The notes: generated by a model not told the origin, from the letters alone. A DNA stretch of 36,175 bases from JAAYLC01 sp035654795 (GCA_035654795.1 DASRWC010000021.1:1-36175), one strand, 5' to 3'; numbered from the stretch's first letter, positions 1-7,743 are shown. Numbers and translations: made by a program.

Positions 1-18
1 TTTACGGGAACCCGTAAA
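1..18. terminator. Hairpin at the left edge, possible terminator of an off-window gene
   Basis: The window opens with an inverted repeat, TTTACGGG then AA then CCCGTAAA. It could be the end of a terminator belonging to a gene left of the window, but there is no clear T-tract and the upstream context is missing. It may instead be part of the repeat-rich stretch that follows. Confidence 0.35.
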
Positions 19-75
19 TCAACAAAATATTTAATACTCATTGATCTGCACGAGTCATGGGTATTAGAACACGGA

Positions 76-299
76 TCACGCTGATTCCCTTCGGGAAACG
101 CTGATTTTCACGGATTATATCTGAGTTTATCCGCGTCTCCCGATTATTCGGGATCCGTGTCATCCGAGTTCATCACACTGCATATTTTCTCTATTATTGT
201 CGGACATGATCGCTGTTTCCCTTCGGGAAACGCTGATTTTCACGGATTGAGATCTGTGTTCATCCGCGTCTCCCGATTATTCGGGATCCGTGTCATCCG
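76..299 (+). repeat. Two ~92-nt direct repeats, each with two small hairpins
   Basis: Unit one (about 76-166) and unit two (about 208-299) are close copies offset by 132 nt. Each contains TTCCCTTCGGGAA, the words CGCTGATTTTCACGGATT and ATCCGCGTC, the perfect inverted repeat TCCCGATTATTCGGGA, and ends in GATCCGTGTCATCCG. Short open frames across the stretch differ between the units and carry no recognisable protein signal, so I treat it as non-coding. ATCCGTG-type words of this sort occur as intergenic repeats in many environmental genomes; their function is not known to me. Confidence 0.75.
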
Positions 300-403
300 C
301 TTTCCCCCACGCTACCATCATCCGGTGCTTTTTCTGAGACCTTATCCGAGTAAAAAATAGACAAAATAGTTTCCGATTTCTCCATACTTCCGCCCTCGCT
401 TTC

Positions 404-452
404 TTCGAATCATGTTCGAGTCATGTTCGAGTCATCTTCGGGTCTTCTTCGG
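404..452 (+). repeat. 11-nt tandem repeat, about 4.4 copies
   Basis: Successive units TTCGAATCATG (404-414), TTCGAGTCATG (415-425), TTCGAGTCATC (426-436), TTCGGGTCTTC (437-447) and a partial TTCGG follow with no spacer. TTCG- and TTCCGAA-rich sequence continues to about 505 and includes an imperfect hairpin near 446-486. The 11-nt period would shift a reading frame, which argues against coding. Confidence 0.8.
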
Positions 453-580
453 AAACGCTTCGCAAAAAGGCACGTTTTCCCGAAGCACTTCCGAACATGT
501 TCCGAAGAAAGGTACTCAATATGCGAAGAAAAGCCTTTTTACCACCACCTGATATCCGTTTTCAAAACATACTCCTCCAA

Positions 581-793
581 TACTCAATTCTCAATATTCA
601 ATGCTCAATTTTTAGAGGCAGGAAGCAGGAAGCAAGAAACAGGAAGAAAGCCGAAAGCTATCAACCATTAGAATCTTTGTGCCTTCTTAACCTTCTTTGT
701 GGTTAAAGAGGAGAAAATCGGAAGCTATCAGCCGGAAGCCAGCAGCCGACAGCCAGAAGCTGACAGCCGATAACCGACAGCCGCCAGCTGCTC
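581..793 (+). repeat. Heptanucleotide-period repeat mosaic, copy 1
   Basis: Several blocks with an exact 7-nt period sit side by side. 581-608 reads TACTCAA, TTCTCAA, TATTCAA, TGCTCAA. 616-657 reads AGGCAGG, AAGCAGG, AAGCAAG, AAACAGG, AAGAAAG, CCGAAAG. 731-793 has nine heptads beginning GCCGGAA, GCCAGCA, GCCGACA, GCCAGAA. Between them, about 668-705, is a 9-10-nt-period word resembling CTTTGTGCC and CTTTGTGG. The mosaic lies immediately 3' of the TonB receptor gene, and 1-810 has no supportable gene. Confidence 0.85.
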
Positions 794-810
794 CCTTCTG
801 AATATCGCTA

Positions 811-3258
811 CTAAAACTTCGCTATCAGTTTCAGCGTAATATTCCGACCCATATTGTAAATTCCGAACCGATTGTTTGGTGACTGTGTGTAAAATTCGAA
901 GTATTTCAAACGATTCAGATGCGATTGATAAGCCGTGTCAAACACATTATTTGCCTGAATGACTACCTGAAGCGGATTTAGAAAGGCATCGATTTCAGCT
1001 GTAAATCCGATATTCAGCAAAGCATAAGACGGAGTAGCGGTTTCGGTTCCGTTTAATCCTAAATATCTGTTTTGTGGTGCGGCATATTCTAATTCAACTT
1101 TTGGACTAACGGCTACAATTCGCCCCAGGTAAGGATGATATTCCTGTGTAATACTGCTGTTTATAGTGAACGGCGGAAGAAGTGGCAGGTATTCGCCTTG
1201 AATTCCTTTTCCTCGGTATTCCGATTTCCGGTTAAAACCATAGACCGTACTCAGACTCACATCCCACCGAAAACCTTTGAGATGTGACGGATGAAGCGCA
1301 AACCACATTTCTCCTCCATACAAGGATGCTTTGGCTTGTTCATAGCGATAAGTTCGGTTTCCTTGCGCATCGGTTATCGGATTTCCGAAGGCATCGGCAA
1401 CGGCAGACATATAGATGAAATTTTGAATCTGATTATGAAAAAGATTCAACGTTCCCGATACATCCCGGTAATTGATATGCACACCAAAATCTTCCTGTAA
1501 AGAAAATTCCGGTAGAAAAGAACGGTCTCCCAGGTAAATGATATGTGCCCCCGGGTCAAGACCGTTGCTCCCTATCTCCGTCACATTCGGCGCACGGTAA
1601 GCCCTTCCGATATTTGCTTTTAATCCGATGTTCTCCGACACTTTATAAGTTGTACCTATACTCCCGCTAAGGCCATAATAGGTATTTTTAAAAGCTTCAA
1701 ACTGCAACTCAGCATCCGGATTTTCAGGAGTGGATTGCCGGTCAAATCCGCTTTCAGAATCGGTAGCAATAAAAAAATCATTCCACGCTACCCGGCGAAG
1801 GTCATAGCGTATTCCGCCACTAATCGTCCATTGCTTCCGTTTCCATTTTTCATAAATATAAAATCCGCCTTCATATAAATCATAATCCGGAATAGGAAAG
1901 TCTGTGGCATCCTTGTTTTTGTTGTTTTGTAGCATACCGTTTACACCCAGGGCAGTTTCAAAACCGTGAAAAGCAGGAACATTATAGCGTATACCATAGT
2001 TTAAGGTTTTCAAACGCATATACATTCCGGGTTGGCGAACTGCTTCGGGATGCGAATATTCCCGTCGCACGCTTTGTTGAACGCCGAGCAAAATATCGAT
2101 ATCGCCGGCGCCTATTTCGTAAAAACTGTGCAAATAAGCCCGGTAATGCTGAATGTGCTGTGACAAATCGGGAATCTTATAGGAATTTAATTCGCGCGAT
2201 GAAACAACAGGCCGGTCCCATAAATCATCATCATCTTCAAAAATTTGCTTAGTAAACTGCCTGCTAATCGAATCCCTGCTCCCATCCGGAATCGCCTGAC
2301 GATTGTCGAAAGCGGTTAAACTCAGATGCGTAAATCCTTTGTCGGAACGAATCCCGCCCATCGCCGAAATATTTTTGATGTTGTAATTGGTGGCATAGAC
2401 TCTGCCGTCAATGGAATTTCTGTAATTCTTCGCCATGCGATAAGAACCGTTTAAAGCAAAAAGGAACCGCTCATCGTCATAATTCAAACGAATTCCGTTT
2501 CCGATTAAATTGTTATTGGTTTGATATTCCCCCGTCACTTTTCCGTGTAGCTTGCCGTCCATGGTTTTAGGAATGTAGGGGTACAAACTGATGACTCCGG
2601 CAATGGCATCGGAACCATATAGAAGGCTCGCCGGTCCTTTTATGACCTCAGCTCGTTCAATGTTGTATTCATCGATTTCGATTCCGTGTTCGTCTCCGTA
2701 TTGCTGGCCTTCCTGCCGCACCCCGTCATAAAGTGTCAGCACGCGATTGTAGCCGAGTCCGTGTATAAAGGGTTTTGAAATATTCGGACCGGTTTTCACT
2801 GCCTGTAAGCCCGGAACATTTTTGACCAAGGCATCTATAATATTGCTCTCAGCCGTCTTCTCCATTTGCCGCGGAGTAACAGCTGTAATCAAAACAGGAT
2901 TCTCTCTGACTGCCGTTGCACGTGTAGTTCCGGAAATAACTATCTCATCAAGACTCGCTGTCTCTTGTTTTAAACGCACGGTGATAACTGATTTCTCCTG
3001 AAGGATTCGCACAAATTTCGTTTCATAACCGAGTGTTTTAAAAACAATTCGGTCACTTACCTTATCCTCCGGAATTGAAATGCGGAAACTTCCCGTTTCA
3101 TCCGATAGCGTTCCGATTGTTGAATTCTCCAGCAGAACATTACAAAATTCCACCGGTTTTCCTGTGTCATAATCCGTTACCACGCCTTCCACAAGCGTTG
3201 TTTGAGCACGTGCAAGGGTCATAGAAAAAAGAATAAAAAAGAATAAAGTTGATTTCAT
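811..3258 (-). CDS. TonB-dependent outer-membrane receptor, probable metal uptake
   Basis: Outer-membrane TonB-gated importer of 815 residues. I place the start at the ATG ending at 3258 because it gives a clean signal peptide (MKSTLFFFILFSMTLARAQ); the frame stays open 32 codons further, but that stretch overlaps the promoter and operator. Order of parts: signal peptide 1-19; carboxypeptidase-like regulatory domain, about 20-105 (VEGVVTDYDTGKPVEF); plug, about 120-230, with the typical IKGPASLLYGSDAIAGVI; beta-barrel to a terminal Phe (NITLKLIAKF). The plug segment NRVLTLYDGVRQEGQQYGDE holds a DEHG cluster. It diverges from an MntR/DtxR-type repressor gene, and a palindrome sits inside its promoter, so a metal or metal-chelate substrate is likely. 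The substrate (Mn, Fe, Zn or other) cannot be read from the sequence. Confidence 0.93.
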   Translation of the reverse strand: MKSTLFFFILFSMTLARAQTTLVEGVVTDYDTGKPVEFCNVLLENSTIGTLSDETGSFRISIPEDKVSDRIVFKTLGYETKFVRILQEKSVITVRLKQETASLDEIVISGTTRATAVRENPVLITAVTPRQMEKTAESNIIDALVKNVPGLQAVKTGPNISKPFIHGLGYNRVLTLYDGVRQEGQQYGDEHGIEIDEYNIERAEVIKGPASLLYGSDAIAGVISLYPYIPKTMDGKLHGKVTGEYQTNNNLIGNGIRLNYDDERFLFALNGSYRMAKNYRNSIDGRVYATNYNIKNISAMGGIRSDKGFTHLSLTAFDNRQAIPDGSRDSISRQFTKQIFEDDDDLWDRPVVSSRELNSYKIPDLSQHIQHYRAYLHSFYEIGAGDIDILLGVQQSVRREYSHPEAVRQPGMYMRLKTLNYGIRYNVPAFHGFETALGVNGMLQNNKNKDATDFPIPDYDLYEGGFYIYEKWKRKQWTISGGIRYDLRRVAWNDFFIATDSESGFDRQSTPENPDAELQFEAFKNTYYGLSGSIGTTYKVSENIGLKANIGRAYRAPNVTEIGSNGLDPGAHIIYLGDRSFLPEFSLQEDFGVHINYRDVSGTLNLFHNQIQNFIYMSAVADAFGNPITDAQGNRTYRYEQAKASLYGGEMWFALHPSHLKGFRWDVSLSTVYGFNRKSEYRGKGIQGEYLPLLPPFTINSSITQEYHPYLGRIVAVSPKVELEYAAPQNRYLGLNGTETATPSYALLNIGFTAEIDAFLNPLQVVIQANNVFDTAYQSHLNRLKYFEFYTQSPNNRFGIYNMGRNITLKLIAKF

Positions 3259-3279
3259 AAAGTGATTTATTTTGAAGCG

Positions 3280-3311
3280 CAAAACTAAATAAGTTAGACT
3301 TATCAAACAAT
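3280..3311 (-). promoter_or_regulatory. Promoter of the TonB receptor gene
   Basis: On the minus strand a -7 box TAGTTTTG (3280-3287) matches TAnnTTTG, and ATTG (3308-3311) serves as the -33 element with a 20-nt spacer, a spacing usual in Bacteroidota. Only about 21 nt separate the -7 box from the chosen ATG. Confidence 0.7.
3289..3303. promoter_or_regulatory. 15-bp palindrome, candidate operator for the adjacent metal repressor
   Basis: ATAAGT-TAG-ACTTAT is a perfect 6+6 inverted repeat around a 3-nt centre. It occupies the spacer between the -33 and -7 elements of the receptor promoter, where a bound repressor would exclude RNA polymerase, and it lies about 30 nt upstream of the repressor's own -7 box. 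The core AGTTAGACT resembles the TTAGnCTAA centre of DtxR-family operators (established for the family); binding here is inferred. Confidence 0.6.
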
Positions 3312-3332
3312 ATAAATTTGAATAATCTTTTT

Positions 3333-3340
3333 TATCTTTG
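3333..3340 (+). promoter_or_regulatory. -7 box of the repressor gene
   Basis: TATCTTTG matches TAnnTTTG exactly and ends 4 nt before the ATG at 3345. Transcription would start at or next to the start codon, giving a leaderless or nearly leaderless mRNA. I see no clear TTG -33 element. Confidence 0.6.
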
Positions 3341-3344
3341 CGAA

Positions 3345-4001
3345 ATGATATCACAAGCAGAAGAAAATTATCTGAAAGTATTATTTCATCTTACCGATGA
3401 GATTGCCGACAAAACAGAAGCCGGAACCAATGAGTTGGCGGAAGCCTTAGATGTCACTCCCGCTACCGTAAACAATATGTTGAAGAAGTTGCGTGAGAAG
3501 GACCTGGTTTCTTATGAGAAGTATGGCAAAATAAGTTTGACGCCCAAAGGAAGAAAATACGCCATTCAGATTGTTCGAAAACACCGTCTTTGGGAGACTT
3601 TTCTTTATGAGAAATTAAATTTCGCTTGGGATGAAGTTCACGAAGTTGCCGAACAACTGGAACATATTCAGTCAGTAAAACTGATTGAACAACTGGAGCG
3701 CTTTCTGGATTACCCAAAGCTTGATCCGCACGGAGATCCCATCCCAAACGCAAAAGGAGAGATTACTTTTATAAAAAGGAAAACCTTGGCGGAAATATGC
3801 ATTGGCGAGAGCTGTAAACTGGTTTCGGTGAAAGACAACAGTTCTTCTTTTTTGCAATACCTGATGAAGTTAGGAATGGGATTGAGTTCCAAAATAAAAG
3901 TTTTAGATCATCAAGAGTTTGATGGTTCCATGGAAATTGAAGTGGACGGACTCCGCTCTTCTATCAGTAGAAAAGTAGCTTTAAATCTGTTTGTGGTTTA
4001 G
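3345..4001 (+). CDS. MntR/DtxR-family metal-dependent transcriptional repressor
   Basis: Cytoplasmic metal-sensing repressor, 218 residues from the ATG at 3345 (the frame is open 9 codons further, but that stretch contains the promoter). Winged-helix domain about 1-75 (NELAEALDVTPATVNNMLKKL); dimerisation and metal-binding domain about 75-140; C-terminal SH3-like FeoA-type domain about 155-218. Putative ligands: His80, Glu84, His99, Glu103, Glu106, His107, aligned from memory to the DtxR/MntR helices. Glu at the position of DtxR Cys102 is the manganese-type state, but residue 8 is Asn where MntR has Asp and DtxR Met. It diverges from the TonB receptor and probably represses it when metal is replete. 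Mn or Fe specificity is unresolved, so no symbol is given. Confidence 0.9.
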   Translation: MISQAEENYLKVLFHLTDEIADKTEAGTNELAEALDVTPATVNNMLKKLREKDLVSYEKYGKISLTPKGRKYAIQIVRKHRLWETFLYEKLNFAWDEVHEVAEQLEHIQSVKLIEQLERFLDYPKLDPHGDPIPNAKGEITFIKRKTLAEICIGESCKLVSVKDNSSSFLQYLMKLGMGLSSKIKVLDHQEFDGSMEIEVDGLRSSISRKVALNLFVV

Positions 4002-4064
4002 TGCAGCTACCGAGACTTCTGAGTCAGGACGCCGCTAAAGCTCTGACGAAGGACGAAGGACATT

Positions 4065-4260
4065 TTAGACGTGAGATATTAGACATGAGATGTTAGACTT
4101 CTTCTCTCTTCGAAAAAGTTCTCAATATTCAACGCTCAATACTCAATTTTCAATGCAAAAAAACTCTTGACCAGCAGCCAGAAGCCAGAAGCTAATAGTC
4201 ACACACTTCGTGTCCTTCGTGCCTCTGTGGTGTTTTTAGAGCTGCTAGTTTTTACTACTC
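4065..4260 (+). repeat. Heptanucleotide-period repeat mosaic, copy 2
   Basis: Blocks in order: TTAGACG, TGAGATA, TTAGACA, TGAGATG, TTAGACT (4065-4099); CTCAATA, TTCAACG, CTCAATA, CTCAATT, TTCAATG (4121-4155); ACCAGCA, GCCAGAA, GCCAGAA, GCTAATA, GTCACAC (4170-4204); then the 9-nt-period words ACTTCGTGT, CCTTCGTGC, CTCTGTGGT (about 4205-4231). The part from about 4160 to 4250 is a near-copy of 7974-8055. The mosaic lies between two convergent genes, and its right end supplies the last codons and the stop of the chimeric gene on the minus strand. Confidence 0.85.
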
Positions 4261-4723
4261 TTGTCTCCTGCTCTTGCCTCTCAAATCCATTCACAAACTT
4301 ATTAAACCTACTCTCCTCCCCATCTTTGGTTTCTTTTTGGTATAGGAATTCGAGTTTGTTTTCGTCGAAAATGGTGAAGAATTCTTCCCATGATATGTTT
4401 TCCAGATTATCTTCAGCATAACCCGGAAAGTTAATCCGCAGGATTCCCTCGCCTTTTTCGGTGTCTTCGGTACTTTTCACGACGGCAGGCTTACCCTTGA
4501 GAATATCCGGCACGCCTATATTCTTAATCACCCAATCATAAAGGTGATTTATCTGCCGTCTTTTCCGCACATCGCAACGGTAGAACAGACAAGAAGCGGA
4601 ATGGGATTTTTGAATATCGGTAATCGTAACGGCAAAACCTTCTTCGGAAAGTCTTTCACAAATTGCCTCTCCAATACCGCTTGCACCTCCGGTTACCAAT
4701 ACTGTTTTTTTATCCTCGCTCAT
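4199..4723 (-). pseudogene. Chimeric gene: truncated short-chain dehydrogenase fused to a small conserved protein
   Basis: An uninterrupted 174-codon frame made of unrelated pieces. Residues 1-75 are the start of a short-chain dehydrogenase/reductase: TGGASGIGEAI is the nucleotide-binding glycine motif and GVPDIL is the strand that normally leads into the NNAG motif. The match stops there, so the catalytic Ser-Tyr-Lys part is missing. From about residue 76 (near 4498) the sequence becomes acidic (GILRINFPGYAEDNLENISW, then FNKFVNG), resembling a small Bacteroidota protein family sometimes annotated, doubtfully, as '1,4-alpha-glucan branching enzyme'; its first residues are missing. The last ~25 residues, rich in Ser, Thr and Arg, are encoded in repeat DNA. 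A deletion joining two genes is the simplest explanation. It cannot be a working dehydrogenase; whether the second part still works is unknown. Confidence 0.7.
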
Positions 4724-4867
4724 CTCGTAAATGAATTAAAGGCTGATTTCCGAAATTACGGGACAAATGCTAAAGGGATTATTTGAAAAAGAAGACAGCT
4801 TTGTGGAATAAAACTTAAAAAAAGACTAAATCTTAAATTTATATTAATTGAAGGTGCTACAAACAAA

Positions 4868-4893
4868 AAACTTCCCGGATTGGGGAAGTTTTA
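4868..4893 (-). terminator. Rho-independent terminator after the AraC regulator gene
   Basis: AAAACTTCCC (4868-4877) pairs perfectly with GGGAAGTTTT (4884-4893) around a 6-nt loop. On the minus strand the stem ends in a T-tract, 23 nt past the stop of the gene ending at 4916. Confidence 0.8.
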
Positions 4894-4915
4894 AATTATA
4901 ACATTCATTTTAAAA

Positions 4916-5881
4916 TCAACTATTTATAAATTGTAACCGCTGATAATCAGACGGAGAACATTTGAATTTCTTTTTAAAGATTCGGGAGAAATAACTTCTG
5001 CTTGACAGTCCTATAGTATATACGATTTCAGAAATGTTCAAATCAGAATTCTTTATCAGGTCTTCTGCTTTTTCAAGTCGCACCTCCCGTATAAAATTCG
5101 CAACCGTATGTCCGTGCATCTCCTTAAAACCTTGTTGCAAATGCGGAATACTGATTCCGGTCTCCTTAGAAATTTCGGAAACCGTATAATTCTGCTCCGG
5201 ATTTTGACGGATTTTGTCGGTGACTTCTTCCAAAGCTTTGATTTCCCACGAGCGTAGGGACGGCCGCAACATCACGTTTTCTTTTTCTCCTTTCAGAAAC
5301 GCCGACCAAAGTGTACCAACTGCTACGGTAGCAAACCCACCCACAGCCAGGTTGTGCGGAAATTCCTTGGGAAGAAGGTTTATCTTACGGATATAATCGG
5401 TAATATGAAGGTCGGGTTTGGATTTATAAAATACATCGTTTCGCTGAAGAATATCTGCAATACCTTCTTGAAGATAGGCTTCAAAGTTTTTTACATCTGC
5501 CACAATGATTGTTCCTTTAAAGGAGCGATGACTTTGAAAGTCGAGTGTTATCGGAAAATCTTTTTGACAATGAAAAAGTAGATTCTCATACCGCGCCAGC
5601 CTCGTCCGTCTCCCGCCACAATGACTGATTTCGAAACTGTCTCCTTGATTAAAAACAAAAACCAATCGGTTATAATCTGAAACTCCGATAAGAACTCTTT
5701 CCTGCTCCTTGGTCTGGAATTCAAACTCTCCTAAGATAGTTCCGGTTCTCAAAACATAATTGGTAATCCTCGAAAATTCCGAGGTCTTAGGAGACACAAC
5801 CGGAAGGGGAATTATTTTCTCAGAAGCATCGGCCGTTGGTACAATTCCTTGTGCTGAAAAAGAAAAAAATTGTGTTTCCAT
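4916..5881 (-). CDS. AraC-family transcriptional regulator
   Basis: DNA-binding regulator of 321 residues. The last ~100 residues hold the two helix-turn-helix motifs of AraC/XylS proteins: NYTVSEISKETGISIPHLQQ, then LNISEIVYTIGLSSRSYFSRIFKKKFKCSPSDY. The first ~220 residues should be the effector or dimerisation region, but I recognise no sensor domain. No signal peptide or membrane segment is seen. It has its own terminator and appears monocistronic. No target can be inferred from the neighbours. Confidence 0.88.
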   Translation of the reverse strand: METQFFSFSAQGIVPTADASEKIIPLPVVSPKTSEFSRITNYVLRTGTILGEFEFQTKEQERVLIGVSDYNRLVFVFNQGDSFEISHCGGRRTRLARYENLLFHCQKDFPITLDFQSHRSFKGTIIVADVKNFEAYLQEGIADILQRNDVFYKSKPDLHITDYIRKINLLPKEFPHNLAVGGFATVAVGTLWSAFLKGEKENVMLRPSLRSWEIKALEEVTDKIRQNPEQNYTVSEISKETGISIPHLQQGFKEMHGHTVANFIREVRLEKAEDLIKNSDLNISEIVYTIGLSSRSYFSRIFKKKFKCSPSDYQRLQFINS

Positions 5882-6002
5882 AATGCATTAATTTAGTCGT
5901 TTAAAATGACTTTTAAAATTAAGTCCTCTAAACAACAGATGAATTACACAATTTTTACTATTTGTTGCACATAACAACTAATTATTAGAAGAAATGTTAA
6001 CC

Positions 6003-6437
6003 TTACCTTAAACACATAATAATATCCTTGGGATGTTCTCCCGATTGAAGAATCTTCCAGAATACTTCCAAACATTCAGTTGTTTGTTCTTCAAATTTCC
6101 CTTCTTTCGCTTCTATTATTATATTGGCTCCTTTAATAAAAAGTTCATCATTTCTTTTCTTATTAGACTCATCTCTAACAACCGTCAGTATGAATCCTTC
6201 CCAATAAAATTTATCGCGAATGGTCTGGAGCAAATTCAAACATTGGTCGTAAGGCATTATCCCGATGATAATGAATGCCTTTTCCCGGAAAGATTCCAAG
6301 AAATAAAGCAAGGAGTCTAAAGTATAGAAAGATTTAAAGTTAACAGGAAAGGGCAATTCTTCAATAATAACAGGCACTTTCTTATGCCTCTCCTTATTAT
6401 CGGAAAAACCGATTAAATTGATAACATTTGAGCTCAT
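6003..6437 (-). CDS. Receiver-like protein of unknown function in an AraC regulator operon
   Basis: 144 residues, cytoplasmic, no confident family. The alternation resembles a response-regulator receiver fold: strand VINLIGF at the start, AFIIIGIM at about residues 54-61 where a receiver would have its phospho-Asp strand, GFILTVVRD as a fourth strand, and GANIIIEAKEG near the place of the usual GA-x-x-(Y/F)-x-x-KP. There is no Asp at the end of the third strand and no Lys-Pro pair, so if it is a receiver it is a pseudo-receiver not phosphorylated in the usual way. It starts 24 nt after the stop of the small AraC-type regulator and is probably co-transcribed. The fold assignment is inference from pattern only. 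Confidence 0.75.
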   Translation of the reverse strand: MSSNVINLIGFSDNKERHKKVPVIIEELPFPVNFKSFYTLDSLLYFLESFREKAFIIIGIMPYDQCLNLLQTIRDKFYWEGFILTVVRDESNKKRNDELFIKGANIIIEAKEGKFEEQTTECLEVFWKILQSGEHPKDIIMCLR

Positions 6438-6461
6438 AGATTATTAAGGTGTAGAAACACT

Positions 6462-6998
6462 TCATTGTTGTGAGAATCTTTTTTCTTGAAGTTTCTGATA
6501 TTCCTTGAAAGTCATCCCTGTTTTTTGCTTAAACTGTCTCGAAAGGTGCGCAACACTTGAATATCCCAAACGGTAAGAAATCTCCGTTAGAGACAAGTTT
6601 GAATCAACCAGTTTTCGCACTTTCTGAATCTTTAAAAAGATGAGATAGTCCTCCAGAGACATAAATGTTTCTTCTTTAAAAATCTTGGAAATTTGGGGGT
6701 AGGACAAATTGATTTCGGCAGGCAAACAATCAGACAGATTATCATTTTTTCCCTCCTCTATCATGTTTGTCAATATGTGTTTGACTCTTGTAATTAGTGC
6801 AACTTTAGGACATCGCGTAGTTTGAATTCCAAATTTTTCCAATCCGCTTATAAGCTGTTCATACCTTTCGCTGTCTTCTTTTGCAAACACGTATTGATTG
6901 TTTCCTAAAATCTTCACTTTTACACCGCTGGCACGAATAAGATCCTCGATAAATTTCGTGGCCGTTTCAACAGGATTAAAGACTAAATGAAGTATCAT
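6462..6998 (-). CDS. Small AraC-type helix-turn-helix regulator
   Basis: 178 residues. The N-terminal ~70 residues (VETATKFIEDLIRASGVKVK, then LISGLEKFGIQ) form a small alpha/beta domain; the rest is an AraC-type DNA-binding domain with EINLSYPQISKIFKEE and LSLTEISYRLGYSSVAHLSRQF. Short regulators of this layout are common in Flavobacteriia. It is the first gene of an operon with the receiver-like gene, and a -7 box lies 7 nt upstream of its ATG. The divergent lipoprotein gene at 7215 is the nearest candidate target. Confidence 0.87.
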   Translation of the reverse strand: MILHLVFNPVETATKFIEDLIRASGVKVKILGNNQYVFAKEDSERYEQLISGLEKFGIQTTRCPKVALITRVKHILTNMIEEGKNDNLSDCLPAEINLSYPQISKIFKEETFMSLEDYLIFLKIQKVRKLVDSNLSLTEISYRLGYSSVAHLSRQFKQKTGMTFKEYQKLQEKRFSQQ

Positions 6999-7005
6999 GT
7001 GCTTT

Positions 7006-7013
7006 CAAAAATA
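7006..7013 (-). promoter_or_regulatory. -7 box of the small AraC regulator operon
   Basis: TATTTTTG on the minus strand matches TAnnTTTG and lies 7 nt before the ATG ending at 6998, so the 5' leader would be only a few nucleotides. A TTG at 7031-7033 gives a short 17-nt spacer; the -33 element is uncertain. Confidence 0.5.
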
Positions 7014-7214
7014 GATTGATATTTAATGAGCAATTAGCAATTTAAAGTTTATAACTAACTTAAAAGAAGTCAATCTCAAAGTTGCTTAAAATCAGATAAG
7101 AAACATTGCCAATTATGAAATTTTTAAGCTTTTTGGAAGGAAAAATTTATTGTCTTGCATCAAAAACTCCTTAAAATCAACATTAATTTTATTATCAACA
7201 AAAAAAATATAACT

Positions 7215-7658
7215 ATGAAAAAGCTAAAAATTATGATGGTAGGCGTGGCACTGATAGCGATGACTGCCTGTAACAACAACCACCGCACAGATGTGCCGAA
7301 TGATAACGCCTTTGATAATACAACAGATGCAAGAGCGACAGACGCAAATCATTCCATGACCAATTCTGACAATACGCAAATGGAACCCACAGGAAACCAA
7401 ACTCAAATGGGAACTACAGCAGGCACCTGGACAGTGCAAGATCGGGATGAAATGTACAGACACCTTAACATGACACAAGATCAGCGGGATCGGTTTGAGC
7501 AAGCTACTCGAAACAATACAAGCACAGAAGAAGCACAAATGCAACGTGATAGGGATGCTAGATTAAGAGAGATTCTAAATGATGATCAGTATCGGAAATA
7601 TGAAACCTGGAGAGACGACAGGATGAACAGGAGTAGAACGAATTCGCAAGTGGAATAG
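7215..7658 (+). CDS. Small hydrophilic lipoprotein with an Spy/CpxP-like helical segment
   Basis: 147 residues from the ATG at 7215; the frame is open 20 codons upstream, but only this start places a signal peptide at the N-terminus. MKKLKIMMVGVALIAMTAC is a lipoprotein signal with Cys19 as the lipid-attached residue. A linker rich in Asn, Asp and Thr follows to about 80. The C-terminal part (MYRHLNMTQDQRDRFEQATR, then REILNDDQYRKYETWRDD) repeats an L(T/N)xxQ-x-x-(K/R)(F/Y) helix pattern like that of periplasmic Spy/CpxP-type or similar Bacteroidota proteins. A stress or envelope role is inference. It is divergent from the small AraC regulator. Confidence 0.8.
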   Translation: MKKLKIMMVGVALIAMTACNNNHRTDVPNDNAFDNTTDARATDANHSMTNSDNTQMEPTGNQTQMGTTAGTWTVQDRDEMYRHLNMTQDQRDRFEQATRNNTSTEEAQMQRDRDARLREILNDDQYRKYETWRDDRMNRSRTNSQVE

Positions 7659-7743
7659 ATTTAGACGTGAAATTTTAGCCCTTGGACGAGGGACGGTGCT
7701 TTGTGCACGCCGACGGACTGGAGAATGGAAATCGACATTGGAA

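Noticed and set aside
157..706. Short plus-strand open frames in the left repeat region (157-360, 423-671, 497-706).
   Set aside because: They run through 7-, 11- and ~92-nt repeats, have no family resemblance and are read differently in each repeat copy.
3259..3354. Longer N-terminus for the TonB receptor (start at 3354).
   Set aside because: It would overlap the promoter and palindrome and bury the signal peptide.
3463..3892. Minus-strand frames inside the metal repressor gene.
   Set aside because: They are shadows of a well-supported gene on the other strand.
4167..4421. Open frame on the plus strand opposite the chimeric gene.
   Set aside because: It begins in repeat DNA and is antisense to recognisable protein sequence.
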